Position numbers and translations under genes: made by a program. From assembly GCA_002407905.1 (NCBI GenBank), contig DHPL01000040.1, positions 49,187 through 55,473 of the forward strand: DNA of 6,287 bases. The letters are read 5' to 3'. Positions 1 to 5,292 of the stretch are shown in pieces (within the stretch, counting starts at the first letter, position 1; the number at the start of each line of letters is the position of its first letter). The DNA comes from Anaerolineaceae bacterium UBA5365. Its GTDB lineage: Bacteria; Chloroflexota; Anaerolineae; Anaerolineales; Anaerolineaceae. Under the pieces are notes generated by a model, which did not search any database, was not told the origin of the DNA, and worked only from the letters and a program-made list of their open reading frames with translations.

Positions 1-26
1 TGCTCTACCAACTGAGCTAACTCGGC
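1..26 (-). tRNA. tRNA gene, 5' part only (possibly tRNA-Thr)
   Basis: Read on the minus strand from base 26, the sequence folds as the first 26 nt of a tRNA. It has a 7-nt acceptor strand GCCGAGT, then T8 and A9, the D stem GCTC, a D loop AGTTGGTA with the conserved GG, the closing GAGC, and A26. The anticodon, T arm and 3' end lie beyond the window, so identity cannot be read. The GCCGA-type acceptor with this D arm is common in bacterial tRNA-Thr, and that is only a guess. A near-consensus promoter sits just upstream (38-66). Confidence 0.9.
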
Positions 27-37
27 AATAGACGCTG

Positions 38-66
38 ATTTTACAGGCAAGCACCTGCCTTGTCAA
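38..66 (-). promoter_or_regulatory. sigma70 promoter of the tRNA gene
   Basis: On the minus strand there is a perfect -35 TTGACA (66-61), a 17-bp spacer and a -10 TAAAAT (43-38) matching 5 of 6 consensus bases. Transcription should start near 30-32, leaving a leader of only about 5 nt before the tRNA, as is common for tRNA genes processed by RNase P. The stretch after the -10 (CAGCGTC) is fairly GC-rich, which in stable-RNA promoters can go with stringent control; that point is inference. The spacer holds a small inverted repeat, AGGCA/TGCCT (45-49 and 56-60). Confidence 0.85.
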
Positions 67-69
67 GCA

Positions 70-95
70 AAACCGGCCGCTCACGCGGCCGGTTT
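70..95 (-). terminator. Rho-independent terminator of the two-component/secreted-protein unit
   Basis: A perfect 11-bp GC-rich inverted repeat (70-80 with 85-95) encloses a 4-nt loop. On the minus strand the stem ends in GGTTT and continues TGCTTG, giving a short U-rich tail. It starts 27 nt after the stop codon of the secreted-protein gene (123-125), so it should end that transcript. On the plus strand the hairpin is followed by TTTCAATA, a weaker tail. Its U tract almost touches the -35 box of the tRNA promoter. Confidence 0.85.
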
Positions 96-122
96 CAATA
101 CGGTTTGGATCAAACCAAAGCC

Positions 123-1040
123 TTAGTCGTTATCGGTATCGAAGTAGCAGATGCCATCGCAGAGGCCGGTGCCGGGGCCAAAACCGCCGCGTCCGCCGGG
201 GGTCATCCCGCCCTGCATTCCGCCAAACATGCCGCCTTTGCCCTGCATGCCGCCAAACATTCCCTGGCCGCCTTGCATTCCGCCGAAGCTGCCGCCCCTA
301 CCCTGCATACCGCCAAACATTCCCTGGCCGCGCATGCATCCGCCCTGCATCATGCCGGGTTGGCCTGCGCCAAACCTGCCAAAGAAGCCGCCAAAACCGC
401 CTTTCTGGCCAAAGCGATTCTGCATCTGGGCCAGCAGCGCGTCAGCCTGGGCTTGGGTCAGTTTGCCGGCCTCCACAGCTGATTGAACAGCAGCCTGCAG
501 GTTTTCCTGGACCTGAGCCTGGAATTCGTCATCCTGCATCAGGGCCTGGTGGGCCGCCATGGCATCAGCATCTTCCTGGGTCAGCGTCCCGGCTTCTACG
601 GCTGCTTCCAGCCGGGCGGTCATATTTGCCTGACGGGCAGCTTCCAGGTCTTCCACGCTTACGCCAAGGGCCTCAGCAAATAAAGCCTCTTCATCGATCA
701 GGTCCGCATTTTCGCTGCCAACCAGCCGGTAAAGCATTCCCCAGCCCATCAAGCCTGTGCGGCTCTTCAGGGTTTCGGCCTGGCTCTCGGTGATCAGGTC
801 CTCGCTCACGGCCTTATCAACAGCCGCCTCAAAGGCTGCGGCACGGGCAGCTGTAATATCTTCAACGCTCACACCCAGCGCCTCGGCCAGGACGGTCTCA
901 TCGCCGGGGCCAAAGCCAAACTGGCCGGCTTGCGGAGGTGTGGCGGCCTGTGCCTGTACGCTCTTGATGGCAAAACTGCCGAAGAAGATGGCAGTGATCA
1001 TCAATACCGCTGCCAAAATGGTCAAATGTTTCTTTTTCAT
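123..1040 (-). CDS. Exported Met/Gly-rich protein with repeated helical modules (function unknown)
   Basis: This is a 305-residue protein that I cannot assign to a characterised family. The start at 1040 is chosen because an AAAGG ribosome-binding site lies 6 nt upstream and the protein then opens with a classic Sec signal peptide: MKKK, a hydrophobic core at about residues 7-24, and a likely cleavage after the VQAQA region (around 28-33). The mature part has two halves. Residues 48-208 are Ala/Glu-rich and probably helical, with 'AEALGVSVED' at 52-61 and 122-131, and the motif 'AV.(E)AG.LTQ.QAD' in three forms (about 72-90, 146-161 and 184-201). Residues 211-290 are Gly/Met/Gln/Phe-rich, with four 10-residue repeats containing FGGMQG. 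The end has a CDGIC pair (C294, C298) and an acidic tail. A third Cys is C235. It follows a sensor kinase gene by 117 bp and is followed by a terminator. Surface or periplasm-like location is likely; metal binding by Met and Cys residues is speculation. Confidence 0.85.
   Translation of the reverse strand: MKKKHLTILAAVLMITAIFFGSFAIKSVQAQAATPPQAGQFGFGPGDETVLAEALGVSVEDITAARAAAFEAAVDKAVSEDLITESQAETLKSRTGLMGWGMLYRLVGSENADLIDEEALFAEALGVSVEDLEAARQANMTARLEAAVEAGTLTQEDADAMAAHQALMQDDEFQAQVQENLQAAVQSAVEAGKLTQAQADALLAQMQNRFGQKGGFGGFFGRFGAGQPGMMQGGCMRGQGMFGGMQGRGGSFGGMQGGQGMFGGMQGKGGMFGGMQGGMTPGGRGGFGPGTGLCDGICYFDTDND
201..320 (-). repeat. Four 30-bp in-frame tandem repeats (FGGMQG units)
   Basis: Residues 241-280 of the secreted protein form four consecutive 10-residue units, each holding FGGMQG: MFGGMQGRGG, SFGGMQGGQG, MFGGMQGKGG and MFGGMQGGMT. 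At the DNA level units alternate, so that 221-270 and 281-330 match best as a 60-bp higher-order repeat. Bases 241-270 and 301-330 differ at a single position. This suggests a recent duplication of a two-unit block. The repeats stay in frame because 30 is divisible by three. Confidence 0.9.
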
Positions 1041-1084
1041 TTTTTTCCTTTCGTTTTTGCCGCTTCTCTTTGCGGCCTGGTTCA

Positions 1085-1090
1085 ATCATA
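1085..1090 (-). promoter_or_regulatory. Possible internal -10 element upstream of the secreted-protein gene
   Basis: The 117-bp gap between the kinase stop and the secreted-protein start is clearly more AT-rich than its surroundings. It contains TATGAT on the minus strand (5 of 6 consensus bases), about 45 bp before the start codon. No convincing -35 box lies 16-18 bp upstream, so an activator-dependent promoter is possible. The leader also holds a small hairpin (GCCGC/GCGGC, 1059-1076) ending just before the ribosome-binding site. Confidence 0.3.
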
Positions 1091-1157
1091 GACTAAGCCT
1101 ATTTAAAAGCGATTTAGTATGAATTCGTTTTTGAGAAATTCCTGATTAATTTTCTTC

Positions 1158-2567
1158 TTAGGCCAGGGGCAGCTCAAAACAGATCCGAGTGCCGGCCTCT
1201 GCTGGCAGTTCCGCCCAAATCCGCCCCTTATGCGCCTGGATGATCGCTTTGGAGATCGCGAGGCCCAAGCCGCTTTGGTTTTCCTCGGCATGACGGGACT
1301 TTTCCACCCGGTGAAAACGTTCAAAAACCAGGTCCAGCTCCTCAGCAGGGATGCCGCTGCCGGAATCTTCTACCCAAACACGGGCCTTGTTCGGCGTCGT
1401 CTCATAACCCAGCTGCACCCTTCCGCCCGCGGGTGTGTGCCGCAGCGCGTTGCTTACCAAGTTTTCCAGCACCTGCAGCAGCCGGGTTTCGTCCCCCTGC
1501 ACAAGCAAGCCTGGCAGGTCCTGGGCCAGGCTCAGGCTTACCTTTTTTCTCTCGGCCTGCAATCTAAACAGATCGGCGGCTTGCGCCAGCAATTCCTTCA
1601 GGTGGATCTCGCTCAGGTTGAGCTGCAATTCGCCGGCATCCGCCTGGGAGAGGGTCCGCAGGTCGCCAACCAGTTTATTCAGATGTTCGATTTCATTGCT
1701 AATCAAAACCATGCGCTCCGCAGTGGGCTCCAGGTCCCCGTCGCGCACTGCCTCCACATAGCCCCCGATCACGGTCAGAGGGGTCCGCAGGTCATGGGCA
1801 ACATCCGCGGTCATCTTTCGGCGCAGGTCATCGCTTTTTTCCAGGTTATAGCTCATCTGGTTGAACGCTTCGGTCAATTCACCCATCTCGTCGCTGGAAC
1901 GCACTTCCAGCGGTGTGGGCGCCTCGCCGGCTGCCAGGCCTTTCACGGCCTTGGTCAGGTCCCCCAGCGGGCGCGTTAGCGAGCGGGCAAAGAGCAAACC
2001 GGTCAGCCCGGCCACTAGAATGGAGATCAGCATGGCCACCGTAAGGCTCACGCTCACGTTATGGATCAGGCGCTGTTCGACCACGTTGTAATAAGTGCTC
2101 CGGTCGGTGGTGAGCAGTAAACCGATGCTGCGGCCATCCACCATAATTGGATTTGCCTGCTGCATCTCCGCCGCGCTCAGGCTGCTGCCTGGCTTAACCT
2201 GCTGCTGTCCGCTGAAAAGCACCCTTCCCTGCGGGTTGGCCAGGGTAAAATCGCGCCGGCCTTCACCGGGGATGTGGGTGATATTCTGGCCACCCGGTCC
2301 GCGGCCCATGCCCATCCCCATGCCCGGTCCGGCCTGTTGGCTGTTCGCCTGCATGAACAGGCCCAGCGCTTCCACTCCCTCCCAGCTGCCGTATTCCTTG
2401 TACCATCTGCTCAGGAGGTTAGCGGTGCTTTCCGATGCTGATTCAGTCAGATAGGTATTAAAGCGGTCGCGGCTGGTGAGAAAAATGATGAACACTGAAA
2501 CCAAAGCCGTCGTGACAGCGATGGCGATAAAGGCGATCGAAAGTTTGTAATTCAGCGAGCGTTTCAA
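1158..2567 (-). CDS. Sensor histidine kinase, HAMP type, membrane-bound
   Basis: A 469-residue two-component sensor kinase of the OmpR-partner class. Helix TM1 is at about residues 8-31, an extracytoplasmic sensor domain at 32-168, TM2 at 171-194, and a HAMP linker at about 195-247 ending in the typical 'DEMGELTEAFNQM'. The HisKA H box (AHDLRTP) places the phosphorylated histidine at H258. The ATPase domain shows the N box (NLVSNALRHTP, N369 and N373), G1 (DSGSGIP, 401-407), the F box (FERFHR, 415-420) and G2 (SGLGLAI, 432-438), so all catalytic motifs are present. The sensor domain has an unusual GPGMGMGMGRGPGG run (80-93). The start is a TTG (2567-2565) that overlaps the stop of the regulator gene by 4 bp (TTGA), implying translational coupling; only a weak GAG-type ribosome-binding site precedes it. 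It should phosphorylate the regulator encoded upstream. The signal sensed is unknown. Confidence 0.95.
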   Translation of the reverse strand: MKRSLNYKLSIAFIAIAVTTALVSVFIIFLTSRDRFNTYLTESASESTANLLSRWYKEYGSWEGVEALGLFMQANSQQAGPGMGMGMGRGPGGQNITHIPGEGRRDFTLANPQGRVLFSGQQQVKPGSSLSAAEMQQANPIMVDGRSIGLLLTTDRSTYYNVVEQRLIHNVSVSLTVAMLISILVAGLTGLLFARSLTRPLGDLTKAVKGLAAGEAPTPLEVRSSDEMGELTEAFNQMSYNLEKSDDLRRKMTADVAHDLRTPLTVIGGYVEAVRDGDLEPTAERMVLISNEIEHLNKLVGDLRTLSQADAGELQLNLSEIHLKELLAQAADLFRLQAERKKVSLSLAQDLPGLLVQGDETRLLQVLENLVSNALRHTPAGGRVQLGYETTPNKARVWVEDSGSGIPAEELDLVFERFHRVEKSRHAEENQSGLGLAISKAIIQAHKGRIWAELPAEAGTRICFELPLA

Positions 2568-3256
2568 GATTTCTCAACGCGATTCATGCGATACCCCACC
2601 CCAAACACGGTCTCGAGGTAAACGGGGTTACTGGGGTCTTCGCCTAATTTCAGCCGCAAGTTGCGCATGTGCACATTCAGCGTGCTGCTCAGGCCGGCAA
2701 AGCCATCGTCGGCCAGCAGGTCGCTGAGGTCTGCCCGGGTGAACACCTTGCCTTGCTGGCGCAAAAGCGTTTCCAGCAGCTTGAACTCCAGCGGGGTGAG
2801 GTTCACTTCTTTTTTATTCATGGTCACCAAGTGCGCGTCGATATCCATGCTCAGGCCGCCATTGCGCAGCACTTCATTGGGGGTAACAGGTACGGTCTTC
2901 CGCCGCAGCACCGCTCGGATGCGCGCGGAGAGCTCGCGCATGCGGAAGGGTTTGATCACGTAGTCATCCGCCCCGAGTTCCAGGCCGAGCACGGCATCCG
3001 TCTCCTCATCGCGGGCAGTGATTACAATCACCGGTGCCTCGCTTTCACGGCGGAAGTTGCTGAGGAACTGGTAGCCGTCCATATTGGGCATCATGATGTC
3101 CAGCAGGATCAACTCCGGGCGTTCGTGCCGGGCAACGTAAAGGCCTTGCTGCCCGTCCGGAGCCGTAAGCACACGGTACCCCTGCGCGGTCAGGTAATCG
3201 GTTAAGAGTGTACGGACGTTTGGCTGGTCGTCCACCACCAGGATTGTCTGTGCCAT
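2564..3256 (-). CDS. OmpR/PhoB-family response regulator
   Basis: A 230-residue DNA-binding response regulator of normal length for the family. The N-terminal receiver domain (about 1-118) has the acidic pair D9/D10, phospho-acceptor D53 (in LLDIMMP), switch residues T80 and Y99, and the conserved K102 in IKPF. The C-terminal winged-helix domain (about 130-226) shows 'LTPLEFKLLETLLRQQGKVF', a recognition-helix region 'STLNVHMRNLRLKL' and the closing 'VFGVGYRM'. The ATG at 3256 is preceded by GGAG at a good distance (3262-3265). The gene is first in the minus-strand unit and overlaps the kinase gene by 4 bp, so the two are clearly a cognate pair. Likely targets, by proximity only, are its own promoter and the secreted-protein gene. 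I do not give a symbol because the subfamily (PhoB, CpxR, MprA and others) cannot be fixed from sequence reading alone. Confidence 0.96.
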   Translation of the reverse strand: MAQTILVVDDQPNVRTLLTDYLTAQGYRVLTAPDGQQGLYVARHERPELILLDIMMPNMDGYQFLSNFRRESEAPVIVITARDEETDAVLGLELGADDYVIKPFRMRELSARIRAVLRRKTVPVTPNEVLRNGGLSMDIDAHLVTMNKKEVNLTPLEFKLLETLLRQQGKVFTRADLSDLLADDGFAGLSSTLNVHMRNLRLKLGEDPSNPVYLETVFGVGYRMNRVEKS

Positions 3257-3283
3257 AGCATCTCCAATTATAGGCCTGCCAGG

Positions 3284-3292
3284 ATTGTAGCA
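3284..3292 (-). promoter_or_regulatory. Extended -10 promoter of the response-regulator/kinase unit
   Basis: The minus strand reads TGCTACAAT (3292-3284), an extended -10 element: TGn directly before TACAAT (5 of 6 consensus bases). No good -35 box is seen, as is usual for extended -10 promoters. Transcription would start near 3277, giving a leader of about 20 nt that keeps the GGAG ribosome-binding site at 3262-3265. A perfect TATAAT also occurs closer in (3272-3267), but it would put the start within or beyond that site. Confidence 0.6.
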
Positions 3293-3401
3293 AATAAGTA
3301 TTCAGAACTGGTTTAGGCTTGCATTATTCGCCATTTACCTCCGTAGGCCAACGCCTCCTTTCCCCTAGGCCCTGGTTCTGGTCGCCCCCGCGTTAATCCG
3401 T

Positions 3402-3407
3402 TACAAT
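3402..3407 (+). promoter_or_regulatory. Probable -10 element for the M20 peptidase/HAD phosphatase unit
   Basis: TACAAT lies 37 bp before the peptidase start codon and is followed by AT-rich sequence, so a start near 3414 would give a leader of about 30 nt with the ribosome-binding site AAAGGAG (3432-3438). The hexamer 17 bp upstream (TGGTCG, 3379-3384) matches a -35 box at only three positions, so the assignment is tentative. Confidence 0.4.
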
Positions 3408-3444
3408 TTCATTTTAAGCAACGCTTTCCGTAAAGGAGTCAGAT

Positions 3445-5280
3445 ATGGACCTCATGACCATCCTCTTGATCGTATTGGGCCTTGTATTACTCGCCCTGAT
3501 TATCATCGTCATCGTGCGCACCCTCAATTATCCCATCGAGGCCGACGAATCCGAAGCTTTGCAGCTCCCCGAGCTGGACGCGGAATCCATCGCCCAGCGC
3601 ATCGGCCTGGCAACGCAGTTCAAAACAATTGCCTCCAAGGACCCGCAATTCACGGACCCGCTGCCCTTCAAAGGCCTGCATGAGCTGCTGCGCACCCTCT
3701 ATCCCCAGTTGGAAGAGAAACTCGAGCGCGAGGTGATCAACCGCCATGCCTTGCTCTACACCTGGCAGGGGCGCGACCCCAGCCTGGAGGGCATCTGCCT
3801 GATGGCCCATCAGGACGTGGTTCCCGCCAACGAGGACCCCGATTCAGGCTGGACTTACCCGCCCTATAGCGGCACCGTAGCCGATGGCTATGTATGGGGC
3901 CGCGGCACCCTGGACTGCAAGGGCAGCATGATCACCATCCTGGAGGCCGTCAACAACCTGGTTAAAAGCGGTTTTGTGCCCGAACGCAACGTTTACCTGG
4001 CCTTTGGTGACGATGAAGAGGTATCCGGCCTCCAAGGCGCGAAGCAGATCGTCAAGGTGATGCAGGAGCGCGGCGTGCGCCTCTCGTTCGTCATAGATGA
4101 GGGCGGCGCGGTAACCAGCGGGGTTTTACCCGGCATCGAGAGCCCCGTAGCGGCCATCGGCATCGGCGAGAAAGGCTACCTCACCCTGCGCCTGCGCAGC
4201 AAGGTTGCCCCCGGCCATTCCTCCACGCCGCCGCAGAAAACCGCGGTGGGTACATTAGCCCTGGCCATCGCCGCGCTGGAATCCAACCCCTTCCCGCAAA
4301 ACACCGACCTGATGCAGTTCGTGCTCAGTTTTGTAGGCGGCGAGCTGCCCTTCACGCAGCGCATGGCCCTGGCAAACCCCTGGCTCTTTGGCGGCATCCT
4401 CAAAAAACGCCTGGCTGCCAACCCCAACACCAACGCCCTCACGCGCACGACCATCGCCCCAACGGTGATCAAAGGCGGCCATACTGAGAATGTTCTCCCG
4501 GCCGAGGCCGAAGCCCTGGTAAACCTGCGCGTCCTTACCGGCGAAACCGTTCAGGAAACTTTTGAACACGTCCGCGAAATCGTGGGAGATGGCGCGGTGG
4601 AGGTGCTTCCGGCCCACTCGGATACCGTGATGGATGGCCACGCCTGGGACCCCTCGCCCCTGGCCGATATCAATACACCGCAGTTTGCCCGCCTGGAGCA
4701 CCTCATTCGTTCGGCTTTCCCCGGCGTGAAGGTGGTGCCCAATGTGGTCACCGGCGGAACGGACGCGCGCTACTTTACCGCGCTTACCCGCAACTGCTTC
4801 CGGTTTAGCCCCTACTTTCTTACCCGCGAGGACCTCAATACCGTTCACGGGATCGATGAACGCCTCTCCGTGGTAAACGCCGGCCGCATGGCCGCCTTCT
4901 ACCAGATGCTCATCCAGCAATTAAGCAGCATGACCGCCGCGGATGAAGCCGCGGAGCTGGCAGATTACGAGGATGAGGAGGATGCGGAGGAAGAACTCGC
5001 GGTGACGATCACCGAAACCGAGCCGGAACCGGAGGTTAGCCCCAGAGCCGGCCGTTCGGACCGCCAGCTTCCCCCCGCGCAGCAGGAATTCTATCCCCAG
5101 GATGAGTCCCTTCCGGACGCAGTTGGGTCAGCGGAAGAGCGCCTGAGCGATACCGAAGAGGCGTTGGCAGCCGGAACTGCGATTCCGCTCACCGAAACCG
5201 AAGCCGACCCGCGCTTCATGGAACCCCTGCCGGATGACGACGAGCCCTTGAACGTGCGCCCGATGAAGAAGAAGGGCTAA
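3445..5280 (+). CDS. Membrane-anchored M20-family metallopeptidase (CPS1/PM20D1-like)
   Basis: A 611-residue dizinc amidohydrolase/carboxypeptidase. An N-terminal hydrophobic helix (about 5-24) should anchor it in the membrane. The catalytic core spans about 45-495. Metal-site motifs are intact: MAHQDVVP (H122, with D124 beside it), GRGTLDCKG (bridging D157), GDDEEVSG (base E191, ligand E192), VIDEGG (D218), the dimerisation-lid PGHSSTPP (H258), GGHTENVLP (343-351), TGGTDARYF (436-444) and VHGIDE (ligand H468). The pattern of an N-terminal anchor and this motif wording is that of the yeast vacuolar carboxypeptidase S and mammalian PM20D1 branch, whose members cleave C-terminal amino acids or N-acyl amino acids; the substrate here is unknown. 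Residues about 497-611 form an extra Asp/Glu/Pro-rich tail ending in MKKKG, probably disordered. The ATG has a strong AAAGGAG 6 nt upstream. It is divergent from the regulator gene and 12 bp from the phosphatase gene. Confidence 0.93.
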   Translation: MDLMTILLIVLGLVLLALIIIVIVRTLNYPIEADESEALQLPELDAESIAQRIGLATQFKTIASKDPQFTDPLPFKGLHELLRTLYPQLEEKLEREVINRHALLYTWQGRDPSLEGICLMAHQDVVPANEDPDSGWTYPPYSGTVADGYVWGRGTLDCKGSMITILEAVNNLVKSGFVPERNVYLAFGDDEEVSGLQGAKQIVKVMQERGVRLSFVIDEGGAVTSGVLPGIESPVAAIGIGEKGYLTLRLRSKVAPGHSSTPPQKTAVGTLALAIAALESNPFPQNTDLMQFVLSFVGGELPFTQRMALANPWLFGGILKKRLAANPNTNALTRTTIAPTVIKGGHTENVLPAEAEALVNLRVLTGETVQETFEHVREIVGDGAVEVLPAHSDTVMDGHAWDPSPLADINTPQFARLEHLIRSAFPGVKVVPNVVTGGTDARYFTALTRNCFRFSPYFLTREDLNTVHGIDERLSVVNAGRMAAFYQMLIQQLSSMTAADEAAELADYEDEEDAEEELAVTITETEPEPEVSPRAGRSDRQLPPAQQEFYPQDESLPDAVGSAEERLSDTEEALAAGTAIPLTETEADPRFMEPLPDDDEPLNVRPMKKKG

Positions 5281-5292
5281 GTTATTGCCGGC

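Noticed and set aside
201..320. The regularly spaced 30-bp repeats as a CRISPR-like array
   Set aside because: The units are directly tandem with no unique spacers, stay in frame and encode FGGMQG repeats of a secreted protein.
60..486. Plus-strand open frames rich in Ala/His/Leu or Pro opposite the secreted-protein gene
   Set aside because: Their composition is the mirror image of the Gly/Met repeats on the other strand. They have no ribosome-binding site, and the minus-strand gene has a signal peptide, a ribosome-binding site and a terminator.
1041..1085. Upstream TTG start adding 15 residues to the secreted protein
   Set aside because: The extension is Lys/Arg-rich with no ribosome-binding site and would bury the signal peptide; the ATG at 1040 has AAAGG at good spacing.
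1230..1979. Long plus-strand open frame opposite the kinase gene
   Set aside because: The minus strand encodes a complete kinase with all motifs; the antisense frame has no recognisable domain and is explained by GC-rich codon bias.
3302..3334. Possible 10-codon leader peptide on the minus strand, preceded by GGAGG
   Set aside because: The SD is only 3 nt from the ATG, and the frame lies upstream of the best promoter for the regulator unit, so it is probably not transcribed.
4255..4920. Long minus-strand open frame opposite the peptidase gene
   Set aside because: It lies wholly within the peptidase catalytic core coding region, has no domain or ribosome-binding site, and is a codon-bias shadow.
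4935..4955. CCGCGG inverted repeat inside the peptidase tail coding region
   Set aside because: It is a short GC-rich palindrome pair in coding sequence, expected from the base composition.
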